Numbered from the stretch's first letter, positions 8,161 to 17,050 are shown. The stretch is 34,685 bases of DNA from Cylindrotheca closterium (GCA_933822405.4 CAKOGP040000968.1:1-34685); one strand, 5' to 3'. A program made the numbers and translations. The notes: generated from the sequence alone by a model not told the origin.

Positions 8161-10214
8161 TCCTCACCAATAAAGGCAAGCAATTTGTTCGTGAGCATCA
8201 TGCAACATTTGATGTGCAGAAAATTTACAATCAACTTGCTAAAGCCTACACTAAGTCTGTTAAAGCTGATGCCACCGCTACTGGACTTTTACAATGGATT
8301 ATGACTGCTAGGCTTGATGATTCATGGCACAACACAAATGAATCATTCATCATCCATTGGCAAGAACAAGTACGCAAATACCACACCTTGACAGACATTA
8401 GTCAAATGATGCCCAAAACCCAGCAACATCTGCTTCTTGAACAAGCCTTTATTGCTGTCCCTTATCTCGATGAGATTCACAGACTCTCTAGGATTCTTGA
8501 GATGCAAACGGGTATGGCAATCATTTTTGACGACTATGTCACACTGGTGGAATCTGCAGCCCAAAGTTTTGACACTCGGCAAGTCTCCAAGCCTAGGCCT
8601 AAAAATAATCCTAGTAGAGATGTCTACTCTACTGGTGTTGATACTACTCTTCCTCCTGAAGTGGTTGATAATGCCAGAGACAACATCTTAGGGTATGTGA
8701 CTGAACGTCAATCTCTCAGACCTGGAGGAGCAAACGGTGGAATTGCTGGTGATGATGTGATCACCTTGTCTCAAACAAATTGTGCTGTAGAGGTTGGAGC
8801 CATAGATGATCATCAACTAACAGATGTGTCCATCAAAACCCTACCACACATTATCTTAACCTCTGACAAGAATTGGGATCCTGGTGTTCTAGACTCCAGA
8901 GTGGATGAGTTCGATCCCAAACCTGACAATGGATTGGAAGATCTAGATCCCAAAGTGGACGACTTTGACAAATGGACCGACTGTATCACTGGCGATGGAT
9001 TGGAAGGAGCTAAGAGCCGTTTTGATCAAGTAGATATCCTCAAGAGAAATTCTATTTTTGATGAAGCTATTTTTGATGAAGCCATACACTTCTTTGAAAC
9101 TTTTCAGTATGCATCACCGTTTGATGAACCGTACAAGGATTCCGAATGTACAGATACCGGAACAGATTGTCCAGATACTGGACCGGACTATTTTGACCGC
9201 AACATGGTAGAGTCATCCTGTCCAGATCCATACTACATTGATCCTCCCATCTTTGTCATACTTGAAGCCAGTAAATCATGTAGGCACCCAAGTGTTCTAC
9301 TTGTCCCTGATGCCTCTATCAAGTTTGATGTTGAGGTGGGACCATTGTTCACCAAAGAATCTTCTCAAGAGTTGACACATGATTTGCCAACTAGACCCCC
9401 AACACCAAAGGACACGTTCACTATTGACATACCTTCCAAACCTCGATGCTACACAAGTCGCAAGGATTGTTTTGGTTGTGGTATTTGGCCCGGCAATGGG
9501 GAGCGTCAATATTTTGCGTGGTTACCTAAGCTTTCTTTTCACTGTACTACTACTGATCTTGCTAGACCTCCCACAAACGCCCACCATGAACACAAATATC
9601 ATCCTCTGTCTCCTCTTCCAAAGCCAATCAGTTGCATGGTCGTCTTGGTAGGCATTGCCAAGCATGATTGTCACAACATGACCAACATATTTCTGTTTCT
9701 CAAAACAAACAATGTCTTGTTGCCTTCTGCCATCTGCTCTGCTCTACCACCTACCGGACTACACAAACGTCTTGTTCTACCTGATGGGGAGGAGTTAGCG
9801 CTCCCTACAATAACCAAGTCAATTGATCTATCTGATGGGGAGGAGTTGACACCCCCTACAAAAATCAAATCTAGAGACCATAAGTCCCTCAAGACCATTG
9901 TTCATTCTAGTGATGTTGAATCAGATATAGAAGACGTTCTTTTAGAAGAAAAGGACCTCATTGGACGGACTTTCCTTCTTTCACCAGATGATGAAGGTTA
10001 TGTTCAATGTGCTAAGATTGTTGAGCTTAATTACAAGCGTAATCGCAACGCGGGCATTCAGCCTGCACGCATTCAACTATGCTTGAACATTGATAAAGGC
10101 AAATATGAGCATGTTATGGCTTACCATGAGATCCACAAGTGGTCAGAAACTGACAAGGACAACCCCATAGATACAAAGCTGAAGCAAGTTGTATGCCACC
10201 ATCACTACATTTGA
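8154..10214 (+). CDS. Long composite ORF of element B: gag core plus post-integrase domain, no protease or integrase
   Basis: Open for 2.06 kb; first ATG at 8214 (666 residues). Residues 1-130 continue the gag core: VQKIYNQLAKAYTKS upstream and around the start, HWQEQVRKYHTLTDIS, and FDDYVTLVESAAQSFD. Residues about 585-645 (DLIGRTFLLSPDDEGYVQC, ARIQLCLNIDKGKYEHVM) match the small domain that normally lies between integrase and RT in such elements. The 450 residues between are acidic, D/P/T-rich and show no DSG/DTG protease, HHCC or D,D35E motif. Internal in-frame duplications are visible: FDEAI twice (about 9054-9084) and a 51-bp unit with DGEEL twice (about 9777-9878). It may be a non-autonomous element protein or a chance open frame after deletion; a nearly full lack of stops is unusual in this window. 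Confidence 0.6.
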   Translation: MTLLTNKGKQFVREHHATFDVQKIYNQLAKAYTKSVKADATATGLLQWIMTARLDDSWHNTNESFIIHWQEQVRKYHTLTDISQMMPKTQQHLLLEQAFIAVPYLDEIHRLSRILEMQTGMAIIFDDYVTLVESAAQSFDTRQVSKPRPKNNPSRDVYSTGVDTTLPPEVVDNARDNILGYVTERQSLRPGGANGGIAGDDVITLSQTNCAVEVGAIDDHQLTDVSIKTLPHIILTSDKNWDPGVLDSRVDEFDPKPDNGLEDLDPKVDDFDKWTDCITGDGLEGAKSRFDQVDILKRNSIFDEAIFDEAIHFFETFQYASPFDEPYKDSECTDTGTDCPDTGPDYFDRNMVESSCPDPYYIDPPIFVILEASKSCRHPSVLLVPDASIKFDVEVGPLFTKESSQELTHDLPTRPPTPKDTFTIDIPSKPRCYTSRKDCFGCGIWPGNGERQYFAWLPKLSFHCTTTDLARPPTNAHHEHKYHPLSPLPKPISCMVVLVGIAKHDCHNMTNIFLFLKTNNVLLPSAICSALPPTGLHKRLVLPDGEELALPTITKSIDLSDGEELTPPTKIKSRDHKSLKTIVHSSDVESDIEDVLLEEKDLIGRTFLLSPDDEGYVQCAKIVELNYKRNRNAGIQPARIQLCLNIDKGKYEHVMAYHEIHKWSETDKDNPIDTKLKQVVCHHHYI

Positions 10215-10720
10215 CTTGAACAGCCTTCTTATTACCTGGGTCTGACTTACAGTATGACCATTGGATGGAAACATGGGGAGAATACCCCAGAACTACTGAA
10301 CATCACTGGAGCCAACGAATCAGTGACCTGCGCTATATACTCAAGAAATCATAACCTACAAGAGAAACAAGGTTGTAAACTTCTTCAAAATATAGTGAAG
10401 ATCAAGAGGAAATTCCTTTGTCCAACCAATCAAGTCAAGCTGAGATTGCTACATACTACTACAGTAAAGTATATGTACAACTACAAGATCCAGAAGAACC
10501 ACAATGGCGTCCTTTGACTTGACAAACTCCATGGCAACACCAACTGGAAGCATGCCACCAAAGTTGAGATGGATCTGCTTGCAAGGTACAAGGTCCTTGT
10601 GGATATGGGGAGAGGAACCCCAATGCCAAAAGATCACCAAAAGTTCAGAGTCCAACTTGTCAATGCCCTTAAACATTGTGACATACGTACTGCCAAACAA
10701 AACAAAACCCAGCTGTCTAT
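10215..10720 (+). pseudogene. Pre-RT and RT N-terminal remnant of element B
   Basis: The frame opening at 10254 reads VTCAIYSRNHNLQEKQG and FLCPTNQVKLRLLH, the segment that leads into RT in this lineage. After a stop near 10517 the same frame reads HGNTNWKHATKVEMDLLARY, the typical copia RT entry block. The RT palm, including any YxDD motif, is missing; the sequence jumps into RNase H at about 10720. A broken remnant. Confidence 0.6.
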
Positions 10721-11148
10721 TGACAGACCAATCAGTTGTGGGTATAATCCATTATTTGTTGAATGGAAACCCAATCAATTTCTTCTCTAAGGAGCAGTCA
10801 ACTGTTGAGACTGCTACTTGTGGTTCTGAGTTTGTGGCCACTCAAACCTGTGTCAAACAGATCTCGGATCTTCAACAGACCTTGAGGTACCTTGGTGTGC
10901 CAATCAAAGGTCAAAGCTACATGTTCGGTGACAATGAATGTGTTGTGAACAGTTCTTCCCGACCTGAAGCAAGGCTACACAAGGGGCATGTTGCATTGTC
11001 GTTCAACCGTGTGAGAGAAGCAGTAGCATGTAACATGCTATCTTTTATCCACATTGACGGTGTTCTCAACCCTGCTGATATTCTCAGCAAGCATCGGGGC
11101 CATCAGCAAATCTGGCCACTATTACGGACTCTAATGCTGGTCTGGTGA
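10721..11148 (+). pseudogene. Copia-type RNase H of element B
   Basis: Ty1/copia RNase H, which would degrade the RNA of the cDNA hybrid. Seen: ATCGSEFVATQTCVKQI (the E of the active site lies in GSEFVA), then a GVPIKGQSYMFGDNECVV block with the active-site D in FGDNE, then LHKGHVALSFNRVREAV and LNPADILSKHRGH at the C-terminus. The first catalytic Asp block is not present because of the upstream deletion. A stop follows at 11146-11148, about 50 bp before the polypurine tract, as in intact elements. Confidence 0.75.
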
Positions 11149-11190
11149 TACTGCTGATCAAGAGGAATAGGTCCTCTCACTTTGCCCCAT

Positions 11191-11198
11191 TTGGGGAG
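11191..11198 (+). promoter_or_regulatory. Polypurine tract of element B
   Basis: TTGGGGAG directly before the LTR TG at 11199. It is the expected plus-strand priming site for reverse transcription. It is preceded by CCCCATT, so CCCC-ATTT-GGGG can form a tiny hairpin. Confidence 0.7.
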
Positions 11199-11498
11199 TG
11201 ACAGAATTCTAATAGGAATGGGACTCGTGACTTGACCTATAGGATTACCAGGTTGAAGTGTAGCCTGTGCCTTGCACACGTCGCATGTGCATGAAGCGCT
11301 ACACGCCATTGATTTAACATAGAGAATGCTGAGTCATCAGGGTTCTGCGATAATTCTAGAGATTTGCATGGAAAAGTGATGAACGATCGCTTTTCTCACT
11401 GCACGTTGTTTTACCTGAATTGATCTTTATCTTCTTGTGAAATAGCAGTTGCACTATAGGCTTTAAGTCTATTCATCTGCTTTCATTTATTTCTGTCA
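11199..11498 (+). repeat. Complete 3' LTR of element B, 300 bp
   Basis: Begins TGACAGAATTC right after the purine tract and ends ATTTCTGTCA, so the ends are an 8-bp inverted repeat (TGACAGAA / TTCTGTCA). Its last 106 bp match 6094-6200. Sequence beyond 11498 belongs to element E on the other strand. Confidence 0.85.
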
Positions 11499-13001
11499 AG
11501 GTGATACTGATGTACCATAGAACCTTGTACTCCAAATTGGTCTAATATCAACCGTACCCCCTCTTTCAAGGACATATCATCCAATACTGTCCAAGACTGA
11601 CAATATCTGGCAACGGATGATGACCTTTTCAAAATCTAAATCAAACAAGCAAGTCTTCCATTTTGTTTTCTTTTCCACATTATGTGTTCCATAAGATGAT
11701 CACAAACGGGTCCAGATTGGATCTTGGTTAAAACATCAGCCAAGTTATCAGCGGAAATTATCCATTCAATTCGCAGGATATCAATTGCGCATCATAGTGA
11801 TATGCAACAGCATTCAATTTCTTTTTCAATTGAGATTCAGGAACACTTGAGTTCTTGACAACGGACATATTGTCAACACAAGTATGACAATAACCTGGAT
11901 TGGGACGCCCATCATTCTGAGCTTGAATTGTAGTCCCTCAAGTAATTCAACACCTGTCTTTAGGGCAGCAAATTCAGAACCAGAACTGCTTGTCTTGACA
12001 CTGTTCTGCTTCTTTGAATACCAGATGATAGGAGCTTTGTTAAAAAAATCAATACTCCTGTTCTTGATTGACAAGTAACAACGTTAGCAGCATGAGATGC
12101 ATCAACAAACATAGTGAACTCTACTGCTTTGCCAAGGGGTGTAGGCATGTCACTTGGGAGTTTGTCCTTTGTGAATTCATAGAACTGTGAGTAATCAGCT
12201 TTCTTCAATGGTCTCAGATGATCAGCATAATTACAATCCATCACAAGTATGCAATCAGGATGTTTCTGTAAATAGGCAAAAATATGTAAGGCAGCATGAA
12301 AGTGACCTTCACAAGGCATTACATTGTAAGATGAGAGCATAGAAACTTTGGCAGCAACATCAAGACAACCAAGTTCCACAAGCCAGCGGAGAATACCAAT
12401 GAGCTGCATGTAAAGAATAGCAGTATCATCATTGACAAAGGCAGTAGAATCAAGTTCCGGCTTGTATCCAGAGGGCATAGTTGAATGAACCTTTTTCTTC
12501 AAAGTCACTTGCATTGGAGCAATGCATTCTTGACAACTCTTAGCAACTCCTGTATGTACACTTCAGATCCAATAGCCCAGGTGAAATAATCATCACCATC
12601 CAACTTGTGCTTCGAGATTGTTGCACCAAGATATGTGCTTGGCTCTTTTATTGATTCAGGCTTTAAAACAAAGAAATTGTTGAGTTTGTCCATAATTTCT
12701 TTTGGATTCTCCAAGATTCCAATGACGTCATCAGTGTAAACTAAAATATACTCACAATCCTTCGAACCATCTTTGCATTGACAAGGACGACGCCAAACAT
12801 CCATATCTCTACGGCATGGTTGGAACTCCAATTGTTCCTTCAAAACGTCCGCACAAAAACTCCTCCCTCCATGCAAATCCCGGACTTTTGAGTCCGTACA
12901 CAGCCTTAACCAGGATAGCTTTCTTCCTGGCATACTCTCCAAACTCCTTCCCTAAAACACAATAAACTTTCTTGGCACATTTGGCATTAAGATATGCACC
13001 G

Positions 13002-13004
<3 letters not shown>
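11499..13004 (-). pseudogene. Element E: copia-like RT and RNase H remnant
   Basis: Minus-strand pol fragment. RT begins abruptly at 13004 with ISGAYLNAKCAKKVYCVLG and continues VKAVYGLKSPGFAWREEF. After a frameshift near 12850 it contains the catalytic YTDD (VYTDDVIG, about 12728-12739) and YLGATISKHKLDG. After another frameshift near 12510 comes the connection and RNase H: FTMFVDASHAANVVT (first Asp), a poly-T/poly-A slip near 12045, then SGSEFAALKTGVELLEGLQ (Glu) and, further on, DNMSVVKNSSVPESQLKKKL. Weak RNase H-tail similarity extends to about 11500, where the LTR of element B begins. No gag, protease, integrase or LTR of E is visible. Confidence 0.8.

Positions 13005-13034
<30 letters not shown>
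13005..13034. repeat. (AT)15 microsatellite
   Basis: Fifteen uninterrupted AT units exactly at the point where RT homology of element E stops (the RT codon GATATC merges into the array). It marks a rearrangement or slippage junction. Confidence 0.95.
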
Positions 13035-13037
<3 letters not shown>

Positions 13038-13369
13038 GTGGTGGTGGGCATGATTGTGTAGCAGGTGAGAAGCCAGTGCTTTGTGCGCCCTACTGCTGTG
13101 GGTGTATCGACCCAAGTGAATGGAGAGCGTCCCAATGGCACAGTGTTCCAGAACAATGTGGCCACCATCTATGTGACAAACTGCAGGTCCCTAGTCCTGT
13201 GCGTAACATGACTGACTGGACTGCCAAGTCCCAAGTAGATATATTAGAGCAATCCAAGGCCAACAGTTGTCGCCAATCTCAAGCCCAAGATCAATCATCT
13301 ATCATCTACTCACAGCTGCTTCAGACCCCCGTAAATACACCCCAATAGCAATATCAATCACCGTCTATC
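13035..13369. other. Unassigned stretch between element E and the next ORF
   Basis: On the plus strand one frame reads QCFVRPTAVGVSTQVNGERP and then NGTVFQNNVATIYVTN up to a stop near 13210; this looks coding-like but I do not recognise it. On the minus strand the RT of element E does not continue here. Possibly the leader of element C or a fragment of another gene. Confidence 0.3.
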
Positions 13370-14068
13370 ATGCCTAGCAGTAGCTACATCAATGCACTAG
13401 TACGCTCTCTCTACAATGAGAGTCAGGAGACCAATGTTGTCATGTTAAGTGGAAGCCAGCCCAAGATTCGAAGCCCCCATGCATTCGATTTGCAGTCAGA
13501 GCCACCAAGTTTGTTCACACGATCAGCCAACACATGGGGAGGACAGTTCAACCCTGATCATTTCCAGCGCATCGCGTTCGCTATGATGTCAGCAAGTCCT
13601 GTCAATGTGGAGAATGCAGCGTTTGCTGCGATGACTGCCACATCGCATCACAAATATGAAAAAAATGAAAAAAGAAGCGATCGCATTAACAAGAAATTGT
13701 ATTGGGTCAACGGAAGCCATGTAGACGAGACCATCACCTACAACCAGTATACCATCAATACTGCCGTCATAGCTCCAACCACAGAGACTCCGGAAATCAA
13801 GCAAGCAATCCTACAACAGTCTGTGAACTCCATCAACCAGACAAAGACAACAATGGAACACAAGGTAGATTTCTTGATGAAACGCTACACATCTGTGTGC
13901 CCAGACATTCGCTCGCGAGTCAACACTGCCAGCAAATTGTTCGACATGACTAGTGACGTGTACGAGTTTGCAAGCTTCCATGTCATCAACAACTCAGGAC
14001 AAGCCATCGCTACAGGACCGGGACCAGGACTTCCAGCACCATTACGAGCCGCTGCCACATACTTCTGA
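13370..14068 (+). CDS. Unrecognised 232-residue ORF, possibly upstream gag part of element C
   Basis: Intact ATG-to-TGA frame in the context tatcATGcct. It is rich in S, T, N, Q and A; blocks include FNPDHFQRIAFAMMSASPVN, a short lysine-rich KYEKNEKRSDRINKK, and MEHKVDFLMKRYTSVCPDIR. The C-terminus is glycine/proline/alanine-rich (TGPGPGLPAPLRAAATYF). There is no signal peptide or membrane segment. It lies 0.6 kb upstream of recognisable gag of element C, same strand. It could be the N-terminal gag or an independent diatom-specific protein; I cannot decide. Confidence 0.45.
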   Translation: MPSSSYINALVRSLYNESQETNVVMLSGSQPKIRSPHAFDLQSEPPSLFTRSANTWGGQFNPDHFQRIAFAMMSASPVNVENAAFAAMTATSHHKYEKNEKRSDRINKKLYWVNGSHVDETITYNQYTINTAVIAPTTETPEIKQAILQQSVNSINQTKTTMEHKVDFLMKRYTSVCPDIRSRVNTASKLFDMTSDVYEFASFHVINNSGQAIATGPGPGLPAPLRAAATYF

Positions 14069-14635
14069 ATCGAGCTCCGATTGGTCCCACGGCTGTGTTC
14101 CCTACAAACTGACTGTTGAAATTGCTCTCTTGGAGACCATTCATTGGAAACTCCTTGATAGAAGCAGTTCGACACGTCCGATCGGACACACGGACAAATG
14201 TCCGTTTGCTCCGTTTTATTCGGGGGATTCCTATGAGTCGGTTTTGCAGGGAATCCGAAAACATGGAATTGTGGGCTTGGACCATCAAACGTCTGAGCGC
14301 CACGAAATTCCCATACTGAATCCTGCAGGAGTTCTGTACGTGGGTTTTGTACCGGCCTTTCTGGATTGCAAACATCCAGTAAAGGTTTGGGAAATTTGAA
14401 TTTTCGTGTAAGGCTTTTGCTTTGCCCATTCCATGTAGATAACAAGTCTTTTAGAATAATTATTTCCTGTAGAGATGATTATTTTGTATTAGACGGATCG
14501 GAGATCGCTATGGTCAGTGCCTCTGCATGACGACTTGATGGGTTGCATGTTGGCACGGCTGGTTGGCAATGATGGCTTGATGGGCCACAAAGTTGTCAAT
14601 CGGTTTGGACGACGACAAGCCTGTCGCTTGTCTGA
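14069..14635 (+). other. Gap between two gag-like segments of element C
   Basis: No convincing ORF; a 130-codon open frame overlapping 13953-14399 has poor protein character. The 14400-14500 part is AT-rich and resembles a 3' region. A frame resembling gag opens at 14636. Confidence 0.35.
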
Positions 14636-15069
14636 TGTCCGCCAGAACCGAAATCCAACTCTGACATTGGAATCGACCCAACAAAGTTCCCACCATCTTC
14701 CAACAGAGCTGTATACGTTCCAGTGCCAAGAGTCCAGAACCAGATGGATCTATCCATCACTCGGCAAATGGTAATGGACCAAGCACATCACAAGGAAATC
14801 ATCGTAGCAATGGCAGCCCTAGGAGAAGAATTCTCGATGATAGCTGCGACCAGAGACGGAGAGCTCAATAACAAAACCTACGAAAAGTGGTCCAAGCAAC
14901 AGATTGCAAAGACCCAATTCCAAGCGCTAGAACAAGCACTCACGGCCACCTACGTCGGACTACAACAAGGAATGGAGACGCCAAACCAACAACTGGCAAA
15001 GCTCAACATGATCCGATACGAAGGAGGCACGATGATGTACGACAGCGTGGCTACTTTATTCGGCAGAAT
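14636..15069 (+). pseudogene. gag: gag of element C, segment 1 (interrupted)
   Basis: Open from 14636, reading SDIGIDPTKFPPSSNRAVYV, then MDLSITRQMVMDQAHHKE, AATRDGELNNKTYEKWSKQQ, FQALEQALTATYVGLQQGME and MMYDSVATLFGRI. The frame is cut at codon 15068-15070 by the TIR element. It continues in frame after that element at 16182. This is a structural gag protein of a copia-like element distinct from A and B. Confidence 0.75.
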
Positions 15070-15100
15070 CTAGGTCTCCACAGTCCCACGTAGACAACTT
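15070..15100 (+). repeat. Left terminal inverted repeat of the TIR element
   Basis: 31 bp, complementary to 16148-16178 with one mismatch (CACG here, matching CATG at the right end). The outer flank is AAT. Confidence 0.9.
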
Positions 15101-15451
15101 TGCTCAGATCAGAATACTGTGAGGTTGTAGTGGTTTGTCCGAGTCAATGTGCTAAAGCTATTTTGAAAGTTCTAACACTATTTGATGAAGTTCCAAAGGT
15201 CGAAACTAGGATCATGGCGTCCAATGAGATGTTGGAAAAAATATACTCACCTTGTCGTTCCGGAGGGAGTGTTAACTCAAGTTTTCTGCAAAACTATTCA
15301 AAATGTAGTTTTATTTAAAGCCTCAATGTCACGTTTTATAACAATCAATGTCCTATCAATTTTAAACTACTTATTGTCCAACGGAAATGCAACCCATTGT
15401 TAATAGGCAAACATGATCTGAAACTGAAAACACATTCCTCACATCAAAACC

Positions 15452-15604
15452 CCGCGGGAACAATTTCAAACAATTTGTGGGTCCAAACCAAACTTTAATA
15501 TGTCGTTACACCGCGGGAGCGACTTCAAATTAATGCCAACGCTGGTTCACAAGGGATGGATGCAAAGCTCATCCTCTTTCACCCCGCAATCCATCATCCC
15601 GCGG
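15452..15604 (+). promoter_or_regulatory. Three CCGCGG sites upstream of the ORF in the TIR element
   Basis: CCGCGG at 15452, 15511 and 15599. The first two belong to a 19-bp direct repeat (CCGCGGGAACAATTTCAAA and CCGCGGGAGCGACTTCAAA, three mismatches) 59 bp apart. The third lies 8 bp before the ATG at 15612. They could be binding sites for an element-encoded or host factor. Confidence 0.4.
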
Positions 15605-15611
15605 CAGCAGC

Positions 15612-15986
15612 ATGAGGCAATCGAAAAGAAGGAAGAAGGCTGCAAATGAAATGGAAATCGGCGATGGAAGTGAGGATGATGATCATGGAGTAGGCAACGA
15701 TGAATCCATTACGATGATGATGATGATGAGGATGCATTGTCTATGCATGATGACAAGGCTGCTTACGATGAAGGTAAACCTATTTCTATCAACTACAGTA
15801 CGCTCAGAAATTTGATTGCCGATGATGTAGTCAGCAGATGGAAGAAGGAGCACATAGACCAACCACTCAGTGAAGAAAGAGAAAAAGTTGTTTGAAAAAC
15901 ATTTCAGCCAAGATCTGAAGCAACATTTGTTCAGAAGAAACAAGGATAAAGTCAGAAGGAATTGGTTCAGTTCAGTTGCTTTTTAA
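15612..15986 (+). pseudogene. Small acidic/basic protein inside the TIR element, two compensating frameshifts
   Basis: Starts MRQSKRRKKAANEMEIGDGS in frame 1. Near 15705-15713 the sensible frame changes to one reading DDDDDEDALSMHDDKAAYDE and ISINYSTLRNLIADDVVSRW, and near 15880 it returns to the first frame with KLFEKHFSQDLKQHLFRRNK to the TAA at 15984. The total would be about 125 residues: basic N-terminus, acidic middle, basic C-terminal helix. The two shifts cancel, which fits either sequencing error or decay. Not recognised; it may be a captured host gene fragment or an accessory transposon protein. Too short for a transposase. Confidence 0.45.
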
Positions 15987-16147
15987 ACTTAGTATAGTCC
16001 TATTACAAAACTTGCACTGCTCCTCTGTAGTTTTTACCAAAATGATGAACCAACATTGCTTCTGCAGTCACTAAAATCTGCACTAAAATCAGAAGATCGA
16101 CTCGTACGACTGTTGTATTATGCCTCATGCGCGAGTATCGCGCATAT

Positions 16148-16178
16148 AAGTTGTCTACATGGGACTGTGGAGACCTAG
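16148..16178 (-). repeat. Right terminal inverted repeat of the TIR element
   Basis: Inverse of the left repeat; followed by AAT. Just inside lies a GCGCGAGTATCGCGC palindrome (about 16130-16144). Confidence 0.9.
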
Positions 16179-16181
16179 AAT

Positions 16182-17050
16182 CGCCACAATTCTAAACGGG
16201 TTCAACCACGAGAATCCCCCACCAACCAACCTATCAGACTTGGCAGGAGTAGCGTTCCAAGCCTTCACACAAGAAATCAAGGACGTTGTGGCTGAACACC
16301 TAGAGACAGGAGCACCAGGACCGCTACTTATGGACTACCCCAGCAACCTGTCTCAAATGCACCGCCTACGCGATTGAGCAGAGAAAGAAGAGAGGCACAT
16401 CAAGCAACTTGTGGGAATTGCAAACAGCGTGGGACGAGTCAGGCCAAACATAAGCTACGTTCCAGGACTATCTGCACCACCAAGTCCAGGAGGAAGAGCT
16501 TTTGCAGGATTCCACCAACAAGAGTTCCAAGGATTCCAAGACATTGCTCTGTCCAAACTCCAACGATCGAGACAGCTGGAACCTTCCACACCGCATTGAC
16601 ACCCACACCAAAGCAAAACGTTTGAGTCACTGACGGACAAAGAAGACAACTGTTAGTCCCGACACCCGACAGCAAACTATACTGTCCACAAGCTGCCATA
16701 ACAATGCTAGCATGCATGAGTGCTGCCAAAGAAACACTCAACATTGAAGAAGAAAGTGACAAAACACCTTCGATCTGTTGTTGGGGATGCAAAAAGATAG
16801 GCCACTCTTTCAGAGAATGCCCCCACAAAGGAGATCCGGGAGTTATCAGCCAGTTTGAAAAAAGCCTAGAGGACTACAGACAAAAGAGAGAGAGCAGAGA
16901 CAACACAAAAGCAAGATAACAAGTTACAAGGACAGTGGTTATATTAATCAAATAGTTTTTGAAACAATTCAAAAGATTGAGCATCCAGAAACGTGGGAAG
17001 ATGAACAAAGAACAAAGTTGATAAATTTGGCCAAAATAGTCTGTTGGATA
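16182..17050 (+). pseudogene. gag: gag of element C, segment 2, with zinc knuckle
   Basis: Resumes the interrupted frame: ILNGFNHENPPPTNLSDLAG, VAFQAFTQEIKDVVAEHLET. A frameshift at about 16370 leads to IANSVGRVRPNISYVPG and FQDIALSKLQRSRQLEPST, another near 16610 to TMLACMSAAKETLNIEEES. Then comes the CX2CX4HX4C knuckle CWGCKKIGHSFREC at about 16783-16824. After a stop at 16917-16919 a shifted frame still reads GYINQIVFETIQKIEHPETW to about 17050. It is the RNA-binding nucleocapsid end of gag. Multiple breaks, not functional. Confidence 0.75.

Larger units (their letters stand above)
6094..11498 (+). mobile_element. LTR retrotransposon B (copia-like), internally deleted, 5' LTR truncated
   Basis: Bounded on the right by a complete 300-bp LTR with 8-bp inverted ends preceded by a purine tract, and on the left by a matching fragment of the LTR 3' end. 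In between: a 1.1-kb leader, gag, a long composite ORF, a short RT N-terminal remnant and RNase H. Protease, integrase catalytic core and the RT catalytic core are absent, so the element cannot be autonomous. It abuts element A on the left and element E on the right; the left part of its 5' LTR was lost, so no target duplication can be checked. Confidence 0.8.
15070..16178. mobile_element. TIR DNA element (1109 bp) inserted in gag of element C, 3-bp target duplication AAT
   Basis: The left end 15070-15100 starts CTAGGTCTCCACAGTCCCAC and runs to GTAGACAACTT. The right end 16148-16178 is its reverse complement with a single mismatch over 31 bp. AAT flanks both sides (15067-15069 and 16179-16181). 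Removing the element and one AAT rejoins the gag frame through an ATC codon with no loss. It carries one small ORF and no recognised transposase, so it is probably non-autonomous. 3-bp duplications occur in PIF/Harbinger, CACTA and some Academ elements, but these termini do not clearly match any of them. Confidence 0.9.

Noticed and set aside
11199..11498. LTR belonging to element E in reverse orientation
   Set aside because: No purine tract precedes it on the minus strand, while the plus strand has one, and a matching fragment lies 5' of element B.
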